Below are positions 11,175 through 21,832 of a DNA stretch of 64,000 nucleotides, in pieces. Source of the DNA: Aptenodytes patagonicus (taxonomy: Eukaryota > Chordata > Aves > Sphenisciformes > Spheniscidae). The stretch's first letter is position 1. Every line of letters begins with the position of its first letter. Made by a program: the position numbers and the translations under genes. The stretch lies in NCBI RefSeq assembly GCF_965638725.1, contig NC_134949.1, positions 53,348,151-53,412,150 of the forward strand, in the 5' to 3' direction. Under the pieces are notes generated by a model that did not search any database, had not been told where the DNA came from, and saw nothing but the letters and a program-made list of their open reading frames with translations.

Positions 11175-14100
11175 CTAGAGGGATACAAATAGAAATATTT
11201 GACAAGATTTCTAGTTTAACACCTCACATAAAAATTAAAGCTATATTCTAATGAAATATCTTACTATACTGATACTGAAATTGAGCACAAACCCTGTCTT
11301 TAGGAAATAAACTTCTGTTGCAACAGAACCAAAAATTTCAGTTTTTTCCTTTCAGTATACATAACAAATTCAAATGTTACTACTTTTTCTATTGTAACAA
11401 AAATTACAGGAAGGTGCTATATGACTTTCCAGCGTGACCTCTGAAAACACAAGTCATCAAATGCAATCTTCTTCTGATTTACAGAAATGTTTGTATTAAG
11501 CCTCTAACCTGCGTGATCCAGAAAGACACATGTAGAAAGATACTCAGAAACATTTTAGAAAGATGCCTACTTTAAAATTCTCTTATCCAAAAATCATGGA
11601 CCATAATTAACTGATGCATTTTTATTTTGGTAATCATAATACATATTTTGAACACGGTGTTCACAGAAGAAAAAGCCAAAGGAATTAGGCATGGTTTAAA
11701 TAGCCACCAAAATACTTCACAGGAAAAACATTACTTAAAACAGCCTGCCTCCATAAAAGCTACGTTAATGAGGGAACACTCATGCTACTGTTGGATTTCT
11801 GGTGGAATTTGCTAGTTTACTTTTTTTGGGGGGGTTTTAATGGTTGGTTCTTGGTTTTCAAATTTGAGAGGAAGAAAGGAAAATACCTAAGTGATACTAT
11901 CCTGTTCAATCCCCAATAAGTCAGTGTAAAACTTGGAGAGAAAAAAAACACCAAATGGGCAAACTGAAACACATTCTAAGAGCCTATAATTAGTTTCATA
12001 CTAATCCTTTTCTTGATGCTAGTAGTAAAAATATCACCAAAGAAACAAATATTTTTAACTTTTTGATAGTGTTGGTCATTCCTCACTAGCACTGTTCGCT
12101 TAAAAACAAAATACCAAAATTTAGGTCGTGGAGAGCTGTGCTGGTTTCCTAGGTAATGCCCTCTAAGGATGAGGATTTCCTGTTCAATCTCGTGTATGTT
12201 CAGCTTTCAATAGGGCTGAGGTTGATGAAAGACATTAAATTGGGGAGCATACCACTGGTAATTTAGCCACCTTTCCCCAAAAATATATGAAGTTAGAAAC
12301 ACACTGGAACATGCTTGTGAAAAGTATTTAAAAAACATTTCCGTATAGAATAGTATTTCTTAATGGAACACTACAGTATTTATTCTGTACCCTTTCTGGA
12401 AGAGCAATTTATTTTGAACTAGATCATGCACCAGGACAGGGCAATCCACTATAATATATTTTTATTGAATATGACTGTAAACAGATACAAATCTATACAT
12501 AAGTAATAAATATATGAAAGACTTCATAACATTGAGAAATGCTGGTTAAATAGTCTCTTGAATGGGCAGCATTAACTGTTTAGTGAAGATTTCAGTAGAG
12601 TTCTAGATAAATGAATGTACAAAACCAGAATAATTTAACTTAAGCCTGATTAAGTCATAAGTGTGGTGGGTTCATACTGTCTACTAAGCAATCTCCTTTC
12701 CTGAGTTCAGAAATCAGGAATGGGAAATTATCAAGACATGAGTCTGTAGCCACAAATTTATGGTGGTCCCGAGACCCAGATTTCAATGAGCAGCTACCAG
12801 GCCTATTAGGTAGTACTACATCCTGTGCAAGTAGATCTATTAAGTCTATGGATAAATTAGATATTCCCTGGCCCCAAGTACGTATCTCCATAGCTTTCAT
12901 TGATTACTTTTGTAGCTCTTGCTTCACCAAACTTTAGGAAACAATGTCAGTGACACTGTTAAGTTTTTTTCACTTTGAAATGCAAAGCAATACCAGACGT
13001 GTCATGTAATGCCTAACAGAGAACATTCTACAGAAGAAAAGGTAAAAACTTGTTTCTGTCAGCACCATAACAAACAAACGAAAAAACCCACCAAAAAAAC
13101 CCCCAAACTAATACAGTGACTGATCACACCAAACTTGCAAATTAAATGATGGAAGAATCTAACAGGAATATCTGTGAAGAAGAACGTCAGTCTATATGTA
13201 GTCCAATGACGTCAATGGCACAACAAAACTATGCCAGTGATTTTAGAAAGTTTGAAAAGGCTGGAAATGAGGTCTAAGGAGGCTATTTGCATGGGATCAA
13301 AGAAATAAAAGATGACACCAGCTGCTGTGAAACCCCCTGCATATAAATACCAGTAGAAGGGAAGGTTCTTGGTAAGGGGTGCTTTACTAGTGTTTTCTGT
13401 AATGCTGTTGTATATAAGCTTCAGCTGTTAAAAATGTACTTTGGCTTTCCTGCACATAATAAAATATGTAGATCCCACTAACAACTCTGACATTAAGAAG
13501 TCTGTACTGTAAGCACAAAAACATTGTGGTATATAATACGTTAAAAGTGAGGTACATGTATATCTGCCTAGAAGTATGAACTTAATTGTTCATTGTGTTA
13601 CAAGTCCATAGAATATAATACAAAAAGTGAAAATATAAAAAAGCAGTGAGAACTAAATATAAATTTTAATCTGTCATCTCCGGTTTTCATTTTTTTTCTT
13701 AAATCTAAATACTTTGCTTCAAATTCCATTTTAATAAAAACGATCTTTTAATAAATAAGCTGAAAATAATCCTAAATTTAAGAAATTACTCCTTGCTCCC
13801 TCCAACACAATATTTCTTGCTCTCTGTCCTCTTTATTACAAGTTTGCCTTTCAGGCTGATCCAATGCCTCTTTAAATTGATGACAGTATTTCAGCTATCC
13901 TTAACATATGTTGAGGTCACATTATTGTATTAAAAATTAAAGTGCTCTTTCATCAATGAAAACCCTAAGTCCAAATTCACTTATCCCCATTCTGGTCATT
14001 TTCTAAATTATAGCTTTCTGAAGTTATGTCTTTTACTTTCGAAGATACTTCTATGTCATGCACTACTTCTTCTAAAACCACTACTTCATTTTGCACTTTC

Positions 14101-17100
14101 AATATGCTGTCATTGTACTGCATGCCTTCAAGAACCTTTCGCATTGCCACTGTATCAGAAACAGTTTTCAACATATCATTCTCCACAGTATATAGCTGTG
14201 TTGTCAAGTCCTCTATCTTTTTCTCCATACTTAGCAATTCACTTGATAATCTAAGAATAGAGTGAATAGCATTTTCAATTGTTGGCAAATGGGTCTTGCA
14301 CTCCTCAATTTTAGGTTCATAGTTCGCAAGTTTCTGATTCAGGTCCGTGTCCTTGGCTACCAAACTATTCTGTTGTTCTTCTAGCTTTTCAACTGCCTTT
14401 GCATTTAAGTCCAACTTTTGTTCAACTCTAGAGAACTCATCATCTTCTTGCCTTTTTAGTGTTTTAATATTTCTGGCTGTACTGTCTTCCAAATCTCTTA
14501 CTTTTTCTGAAAGGGATTTAATTCTTTGGTCAACTTCATTAATTTGGGAAGTAACTTCTGTATGTATGAACTTCGCTTCAGATTTTAAACCACTAGTGTT
14601 TGTGTTCATTTCATCCAAGCTTCTTCTCCAGGAATCTGTAACATTTTGGAACTTCTCATTAATGCTCTGCATCTTTACAGAGAGAGTCTGTTCATTGTTC
14701 TGAATATCATTTATGATGTTATGAAGAGAAGATATTTCCTGCTCAAACTCAGTCATCACAGAGGTGGATGAGGCAGCTTCTTGTAGGATACTTTCAGAAG
14801 ACTCAAGCTGCATTTATAACACAAAACAATGTCCATGTCTACTTAACAAAAGTAAGAATAGAAGACCACTTGCATTTATTTAACAGAGAATAAAGTCCCT
14901 TAGAAGCCACTTGTTACAAAGCTCCTAAATGATTTGTTTCCATATTTCATCTTTAAAATATTGTTGATTAAGCTAGCATGAAAAAGTCACAGAAAAGGGT
15001 ATGTTTGTTGTTGAGTTTCTAGAGCATGCATGCAATTTTCTTTGTTGTCAATTCCTTATTTTCCATGGTGGGTTTGTTTGGTTTTTTTTGTAAAATATAT
15101 CACACTACCTGAATGCCATGCAATATTTTGCAATCTGAAGTGTAGTATATAAATATCCAAATTACATCATGTATAAATGACATCATTATGAGATCAGTGC
15201 TAAAATGACATCACTGGCATAAGCCATGCTGTACTCCCATCATTATCTGTAAAATATAAGGGATAATTCGGCAGCCAGCCCAAGTTTTCTACTTGATAAT
15301 GTCACACATAGATAAGAAAATAAAATAGCAATGAAAAATTTTTACTATCACTTCATTATGTCGTTCATATTATTAGAACAGATCTACTACATAAAAATGC
15401 CTACAAATTTTCTTCAAATCAATGTATATTAGACTTACACACAGAACAATACTGGTAGAATGAAGTATGTGCGTAATTGTAAGTTTTTAAAAATAGTTTA
15501 GTGTCTAAAAAATAATACTGAGATACAACCACTATATTCACATACTCGAACAATGGTATGGATTGACACGTTTAGTCACATGAAATATTCTCCAAAGGCC
15601 TATTCACAGGCAAGTAGAATACATTATGAAAATTTATTTTAAAACAGTCAGTTAAATTTTACTAAATGACAACAAAGTAAAACAATGGCACATGTTCACC
15701 AGAGATTATCCAATTAAGATGTTAATGATTACCTTTTCAGAAATTAAGTTAACTTTATTTTCCATGTCCAGGAATTTTTCAGCTTCTTGCTGTAAGAAAT
15801 TGTACTTTTTTTCCATATCAGCAAATTGACCTGACTGCTGAAATAGGAACCTACAAATTGCAAGTAAATAAATAGTAAACATAATGAGATAATTAGCATA
15901 TATTAAGTGTTCTGGGACCTGATTCACAGCAATCTGTTACGGCAGGGATTTGTGTTCACAGAATTTGCTAGATCAATACATGAAAGAAAAAAAAAATCAG
16001 GATTTAATGAAGTTGCTCTGTCTTCATACTGGAGTTATCTTCCAACAGAGCTGGAAAAATAAGGAAACATCCATAGATGTGCTTTGTTTTTACATTGTAT
16101 GCCATTCAAACAGGAAAAATGTCTGATAAGACTGCTGACATAGGGAAGCCATTATATGCTTGTAATGCATTGCCTTACGATATATTTTATGGATAAAGTA
16201 TTTAACCAGTGGAAATAAAACACACAAAAAAATTGTACTTTCTTGCAAAGCATCACAAAATCATGCGTAGAAGCCTTTGGATTTAGAAAGGCTGGTCAAC
16301 TCTAATGTTGTTTAATTGTAACCATTCAAGAACATATGGTGCATTGTGGCAAAGCTTGTATAGCTACTGTTGTGATGATGCTAGCTTTGTGAACAAACAG
16401 TGGAGATGTCAATCCTGTACTTTATATACATTCTAGATTCATTTACTGTGAACTTGGGAGCTTTCTGAACTGTAAGCACTTTATACAGTTAAAAAGGAAA
16501 TGAGACAACCAAGCAAGAACCCTAAATTTTGCTGGATGTTTATTAATCCTAAAACAAGGTTTATTGTAGACTAAGCAGGGGTCCTCCCAGTAGTAAGAAC
16601 AATTTTATCTAGAACAGAGTTTATTTAAAATACTTGTGCTTTCATAAATTGATATTTATTAGTATATTGCATAGCAATTAGAAGTTTCAAAAGATCTATA
16701 ATAGTCTATACAGATTAAGTCAGGCAATAAAAACTAAAATGCTAGCTATAGATAGATACATGCAAATCAGAGAGAAACATATACATAAAACAGTAAGCGG
16801 AAGCATCACTAATCGTTTTATTCTACTATGTCGTTCTGTTTCTCAAAGATTTAGATAATGAAATCTGGGTGATGTTAAAATAAGAACAAATTTTACCTCA
16901 ATTTTCAGATTGATGTCTGGAGTGTAATAATCCAGACTAATTTCTTGCACTAGAGTTCTGAGAATTTCATCGTATCATTTCTGCAAGAAGCTCAGTTTCT
17001 GATGGAACTAAGGTACTGATGCTGCTAAGATATTCTAAAACATCTTTTACAAAGATATTTGACCTTTACTTGAAGACTCCACATAATGAACAATTTACCA

Positions 17101-17694
17101 CACTGCTGAGCAAATTATTTACAGAAAACTCTACTTCACTTCTACTGTTGATTTATTTATTACCTGCCAAATGAGCCTTGTTGTACTTATTGTCAGATTA
17201 AATTGCTCTTCACAGTTAGATGTAGTCTCCAAAGCAGGTATTTACAATTCATGAGCAAGGCACCTTTTAAAGTTTCAACATGATAGAACAGATCGAGCTT
17301 CTATAATCCCTCACTATATGCCAATGTTTCCACACGTGTGAGTACTGCTATTCTTTTCTTGATCCTTCTAGCTTTAACAAGTTTCTACAGTCACTTAACC
17401 CAAACACTATATTCAAGCGTAACTAATCATATTGCCCGTGACTGAATACAGTATAGACTACAAAAGAAAATATTAAAATCCACTTTAGAGGCTTACCTAC
17501 CAGGTCAGCACCAAGCAAACAGCGAGGGAAATTATGCTCAAGCTGGTCCTTGAGTCCATCCAAAAGGAACTCCGATCATTGCTGGTCCCGGGACTTGGCA
17601 GCTTCCCACAATTACTGTGCTTCTCAACCTTTTGTGAACTTTCACTGGTCTTGGATGAAGAAATACCTTTTTTCCTCTGCTTAACTTCAGACAT
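10419..17694 (-). CDS. IKBIP: IKBKB-interacting protein (IKIP), two alternative C-termini
   Basis: Coding exons on the minus strand are 17501-17694 and 15733-15850, then either 13977-14807 (380-residue form) or 10419-11174 (355-residue form). Human forms have 377 and 350 residues. The start Met opens MSEVKQRKKG, matching human MSEVKSRKK. A single membrane segment follows at about residues 49-67 (TSLSIISLAVCLVLTWFLF), then a long coiled coil. Lumenal topology is supported by N-glycosylation sequons in both tails (NLT, NVT, NTS, NDS). The family is an ER-membrane protein reported to bind IKK-beta, promote apoptosis and respond to p53. It is divergent from APAF1 and shares its CpG-island promoter. 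The Met exon has a strong splice acceptor just upstream, so an untranslated first exon is likely. Confidence 0.93.
11175..13831 (-). other. IKBIP: IKBIP intron between the two terminal exons
   Basis: AT-rich, 2.7 kb, with no ORF resembling a protein and no recognisable transposon. It is 3' flank for the long transcript and intron for the short one. Confidence 0.6.
13832..13837 (-). terminator. IKBIP: Poly(A) signal for IKBIP long form
   Basis: AATAAA on the minus strand (TTTATT on plus), 140 bases after the TGA of the long-form exon. No other minus-strand hexamer was seen closer to that stop. Confidence 0.65.
13977..14807 (-). CDS. IKBIP: IKBIP alternative terminal exon (long form)
   Basis: Acceptor ATGCAG, then LESSESILQEAASS to the end NGDK and TGA, 276 residues. 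It aligns with the human long form, including SILQEA, HNIINDIQNNE and EECKTHLPTIENAIHS. Heptad-rich, charged coiled coil with NVT, NTS and NDS sequons. Transcription reaches this exon first, so its choice needs splicing and polyadenylation here before the distal exon. Confidence 0.94.
   Translation of the reverse strand, partial: LESSESILQEAASSTSVMTEFEQEISSLHNIINDIQNNEQTLSVKMQSINEKFQNVTDSWRRSLDEMNTNTSGLKSEAKFIHTEVTSQINEVDQRIKSLSEKVRDLEDSTARNIKTLKRQEDDEFSRVEQKLDLNAKAVEKLEEQQNSLVAKDTDLNQKLANYEPKIEECKTHLPTIENAIHSILRLSSELLSMEKKIEDLTTQLYTVENDMLKTVSDTVAMRKVLEGMQYNDSILKVQNEVVVLEEVVHDIEVSSKVKDITSESYNLENDQNGDK
14808..15732 (-). other. IKBIP: IKBIP intron before the long-form exon
   Basis: 925 bp of AT-rich sequence; nothing recognised beyond the splice sites. 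Confidence 0.7.
15733..15850 (-). CDS. IKBIP: IKBIP coding exon 2 (coiled coil)
   Basis: Encodes FLFQQSGQFADMEKKY through NLISEK, residues 66-104, matching human FVFQQSEKFAKVE to SLISEK. Acceptor TTGTAG, donor GTAATC. It ends in phase 0 and can splice to either terminal exon. The intron before it (15851-17500) shows nothing recognisable. Confidence 0.93.
15851..17500 (-). other. IKBIP: IKBIP intron between coding exons 1 and 2
   Basis: 1.65 kb, AT-rich, no coding similarity and no repeat ends seen. Its first bases on the minus strand are the GTAGGTAAGC tandem donor. Confidence 0.7.
17501..17694 (-). CDS. IKBIP: IKBIP coding exon 1 (cytosolic tail and membrane segment)
   Basis: Encodes residues 1-64 plus two bases of Trp65. 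The basic, Ser-rich N-terminus is followed by a hydrophobic span. The donor is fixed by frame: the next exon supplies the G of TGG, so cleavage falls at CTG|GTAGGT. A stronger-looking GTAAGC lies four bases downstream, but its use would place TAG directly after Trp65. Confidence 0.93.
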
Positions 17695-17729
17695 TTTGTG
17701 TTTTTAATAAGCAGAAGCAAAGGAGAGAG
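17695..17729 (-). other. IKBIP: IKBIP 5' leader within the Met exon, with acceptor
   Basis: Read on the minus strand, a run of T and C ending in CCCCCTAG at 17730 directly precedes a 35-base leader and the ATG. This is a near-ideal 3' splice site, implying an untranslated first exon farther upstream, probably in the CpG island. The donor of that exon was not identified. Confidence 0.6.
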
Positions 17730-18929
17730 CTAGGGGGAAAAAAAAAACCACAACAAACACAAACGAAAAAGGACTAGTTATTTCTAAGCATCCCCAAATA
17801 TAACCTTTTGCCCTTTAGTTACAGAAATACACGCCCAAAAATGTTTCCTTCAGTGTTTACTATGTTTTCTAGTTATGTGAACTTTTGTAAAGTATCATAA
17901 TACTTTCATAAGACTTTGTGAAAATTTGTTTACTATAGAGCACTGCTTTCGTATTTTCTCAAACTGAACTGACTTTTCAAACTTTAGCTAATTTCACCTT
18001 CCCAGAAATATTTCATCTGTTGTATAATAGGTCATTTTGAAGATATATTTAAAATCACAAGGACTTGAAAGCATGATATTTCTTTTTATAATTGATTACT
18101 GTCACAATTTCATCAGCAATTTCACTATCCTGTTTTACTGGTAGATTTATTTTTAAAAAATTATTACCTATTCCACATTAAAGGGGAAAATTAATTTTCT
18201 CTTTTTTAAAAATGGGATTGCAGATCAAGATTTAATTTAGAAATAGTTCTGTTGTAATGATTTCATGTCATCTGTAAAGCCACAGACATCAGTTAATAGA
18301 AAGCCATTAATAGAAAAATACAGAAGATTAATGAAATAATGCATCTAGGTAAAAGAAAAAGCTGTAATTTCCTCTTTGCTAAAATTTGCCAAATAGACTC
18401 AGGCAATATGACTCTCCGGTTTTGAAGACTACAAAAGCTCATATTCTAACCAAGCGGAAGTACAGAGTGGAATTTTTAAGCCTAAAATTTTCCACCATAC
18501 TCCTCAAAATAGACCAGATCCTTGACGGATTCAGTTTAGCACAATTTGAGACAAAAATGTTGTGCTTCTTTCTGGATTCATTTTGCAGTATTGCTGCTTA
18601 GTCACATGTCAAAAATATTAATATTTAAATATTTGAGATACTTACATAGTCACATACATGCATAAAAGGCATTGTTTAAAATCTAAATCTGTCACGAGCA
18701 TGAAGCTTAGAGCTGCTTGTGAGTCACAGTATTAGGAAGCATGCTCTGAGTCTGAAGCACGTAGGAAAAAAACACTCAAAAAAAAAAAGGCAAAAATGCT
18801 ATTTTGTAACTTTTAAAACACCTTTATGATTGAGAGCGTATATTATGAAGTTAAAATTAAAAAAATTGGCCTGAATGGTAGGGAAATGGTTTAATACAGG
18901 AACAACGACTCAGCTTTAACACGGACAAC
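17730..18929 (-). other. IKBIP: Probable first intron of IKBIP
   Basis: About 1.2 kb of very AT-rich DNA between the acceptor upstream of the IKBIP Met exon and the CpG island. No coding sequence was seen. Its intronic status is inferred from the acceptor and the distance to the island. Confidence 0.5.
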
Positions 18930-20080
18930 TTCGGAGCGCAACGCCGCGCAGTACAGAGGAACGAGCTGCAGCCCCCCACAGAGACCCTCCCGAGCCTCCC
19001 ACGCCCTTCCTCGCCCCCGGGACAGCCCTGCCTGCGCTCGGCCCGGGGCACCGAAAGTGACCGACCGCCCCCTCCCCTCCGGGGCACTTCCACACCCCCT
19101 CCGCCCTCGGGGCTCCCAGGAAACTCCCCCAGCCCAGGAGCCCCCCGCCCGCCCTCGGAGCAGGCCTGCGGGACGCCACCCGGTCCTGGCGACACCCTTT
19201 CTCCCGCGGCCCCGTCGCTCCGCTCCAGCGGCCGCCCGCGGTGCCGCCGAGCCCCAGCGCTTCGGGCCGCCTTTCCCCCTCCCTCGGCAGCCCGGCACCC
19301 CTTCCAGCTGCTGCCACGCTCCTCCGCCGGGCCACCCTCCGTACCCTCGGCGCTTCCTCCGGCCTCAGCTGCAAGGCGGAGGGGGCGGGGAGGGCTGTTA
19401 CCACGTTTACACGCCCCGGAGCCCCACCTCTGGCCCGGGCCAGCGCCTAGCGCCTCGCCCGCTGCAGCCGTTGGCAGCCGCTGCCGCTCCCTCAGCTCGC
19501 CGCGCGCCACGTCAGGCGCGCTGCCGCCGCTCCGCCGAGGCAGCCGAGCCTCCGCGGCTCTGCGCCGGCGCGGGAGTGCCGGGCTTTGTTCCGCGCGGGG
19601 CAGGCGGGGGCCGGGCTGCTGCCGGCCAACGGGGAGGGCAGCGGGCCGGGCCGGCCCTTCTCCCACCCCCGGGCCCGGAAGGAGGAAGTGCTCGCGGTGC
19701 GCTGCTTCCCCAGTGAGGGGTAGCGACTTCTCCTCGGGGCGAGGCGAGAACTTGTTGCCGGCGGCTCCTGACGGCCCCGCGCTGCCCGCCAGGTGAGCGG
19801 CCGTGGCGGAGACGGGGGCAGGGGACGAGGAAGGGCCGTGCCCGGGCGGTTTCGCCGCGGCTCCCCTGAGGCTGACTCCAGCCCGGGGCTCCGGAGCCCT
19901 CCGCAGCGGAGGCGGCTTGCATCCCCCGCCTTGGGGGGAAAGTTGCGGTGGTGGCCGGGCAGACCCCCCCGGCCCGGCGGGGTGGGGGTCGGCGGCGGGC
20001 GCCTGGTCTGAGCCCTCCGGTTTCTGTTTCGTTTTCCCTGCAGCTGGTAACGGCGGCTCCGGTGAGGCGTGTCTGGGTGT
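18930..20080. promoter_or_regulatory. CpG-island bidirectional promoter of IKBIP and APAF1
   Basis: A sharp switch from AT-rich flanks to about 1.15 kb of GC-rich sequence dense in CpG. A GC-box cluster (GGGGGCGGGG) lies at 19381-19390. Two ETS-type motifs, CGGAAG at 19677-19682 and GGAAGTG at 19684-19690, sit about 100 bases before a strong donor (CAG|GTGAGC, 19793) that fits the untranslated APAF1 exon 1. No TATA box was seen. In mammals the two genes share such a promoter. The long ORFs here are by-products of GC richness. Confidence 0.85.
19690..19792 (+). other. APAF1: Probable untranslated exon 1 of APAF1
   Basis: The donor CCGCCAG|GTGAGCGG at 19793 is close to consensus, and the stretch before it has no ATG. 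Human APAF1 also has an untranslated first exon. The 5' boundary is approximate, placed after the ETS motifs. It would splice to 21691, four bases before the start codon. Confidence 0.55.
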
Positions 20081-21694
20081 GAGGTAATCCTTTGTTTTGT
20101 GTGTTTGGGGCTTGTTTTCCTTTTGCAGTTGCTTTACCTGTGTAGTAGCGTTATTATTTATTTATTATTTTTAACGTGGACGGTTTTCCACTGGGAGTAG
20201 CAAAGAGCTTTCACGTCCCCTTCGTAAGCGGTGCGGTGGGGTAAAGGTAGGATAGAAGACTTTCCTAACCACGTAATTTTCAGTGAAAACAGGAAATTCT
20301 GTCAGTGCGGTGGAAGAGGCACTCCATCGCGGGCTTATCCAAAGGCAGCTGTTCTGCATCTGCCTGGCTCCTGAAGGAGGTGAAGGAAAAGGTGAACACT
20401 TCTGCAGGCAGCTGCAGAGTTGCTCTGTGAAGGAGCTTGCAATCTTTGGTTGTTGCGCAGGAGTGTGATCAGGGAGATCGTTTTGATCATTAGGGGGTCT
20501 CAGGGGCAGCTGATCAGTACTGAAAAGCCTTTGCATGGTAGACAACAGTTTTCACCTTATATCATCTTCAGGCAATTTTTTTTTTATGGCAGAGGAAGAA
20601 TGAAAATTTATAGTTGTGTATCAGATGCTGACAAAGGAAGGTATAGCTCAGTCATTGGCTCTGTTGGGTGCTCCATCTTCCATTGTGTGTCGAGATCCAA
20701 GTGTACTTGTATGGAGTCCTGGAGTTGGAGACAAAATTGAGTTTATCTCATCGGATTTGGTACACAGGGAGTTTATTTTCTGTTGTAATTCTGTCCAGTG
20801 CTCTCAGCCACAAGATGAGCCCTCTTTCGCATCCTGTTGTCCCAATCACATGATCCAAGGGTTTCAAAAATTTGAGGGGTGTACTGGGAGGGGAGAAAAC
20901 TTTTCACAGAGACATTTAGCAAGTTCCTAGTATGTGAGAAGCTTGTACAGACTGTGATTCTTTAGTTCTGCAAGTGTTCATAAGCAGAAATTAATAGAAA
21001 TGTGGAAAAGACTCAGATTTTTTTTTTCCCTCCACAAATCAGCGGTACATATCTGCTTTTTTAATGAAAACTTCCAATCACGTAGTGAGCACAAGAGTTT
21101 TACTATGAGTCTAATTAGTTGTTAGAGTTTGAAATTCTTTTTATACCTGCTTTATATGCCTCCAAGTGGAGGAGTCAGAGAAATACTGTAGTCAGATTAA
21201 TTGCAATAATGCTCAGCTGGATGTTTTTATTAAACATAATAGCATATGGCATCTAAATAATATTTAAAAATACTATGCATATTCACAGTAGCTTGTGTGC
21301 TATTAATATGCCTTTTTTTACTCTGTTGAAAAGGAATGATATTAGATTTTCCCAGTGTTTTCTTGATGATGCTGTACCGTCCAGCCAAGCTGGACTAGTG
21401 GGTCATAAACAGTGTAATTAAATTCATATAACAATAGTATGAAAGTCTCTTTATCAAGACAGAAAGAAAAAAAAACCCAAACAAAAAAGACACCTAAATT
21501 TTTTAGCTTTCTGCAGTTTGTAGTATGAACTTGCCTGAAACTTCACTGTATTTTGCACTAATGCAGCTGCTCTGCTACTTTTTCTGACTTTAAAACCAAA
21601 ATTCATAAGCCATTTTAAAACTCTTTTCCTTGTACTTGTAAGTTATGTTCTGATTCTGCCTTGACTTTTTTTTTTTTTTAAACGCTGAAGAAAT

Positions 21695-21832
21695 ATGGAT
21701 GTGAAGAGTAGAAATTACTTACTTATGAATCGCCAAGCACTGGAAAAAGATATCAAGACCTCTTATATTATGGATCGCATGATTTCTGATGAAGTACTGA
21801 CGTTACAGGAGGAGGAGAAAGTGAAACAACAG
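21695..21832 (+). CDS. APAF1: APAF1 exon 2 (start of CARD)
   Basis: Exon begins at 21691 after GCTGAAG; ATG at 21695. Encodes residues 1-46, with Arg13, Asp27 and Glu40 kept at positions I recall as the caspase-9 contact surface. Phase-0 end at CAG|GTAGAA. Confidence 0.96.

Noticed and set aside
17538-17720. Alternative upstream start for IKBIP in another frame
   Set aside because: It needs a TTG start and is out of frame with the conserved MSEVK start.
18857-19922. Long overlapping ORFs (up to 269 codons) in the CpG island on both strands
   Set aside because: GC-rich, Arg/Gly/Pro/Ala-dominated frames with no domain similarity; they arise because stop codons are rare in CpG islands.
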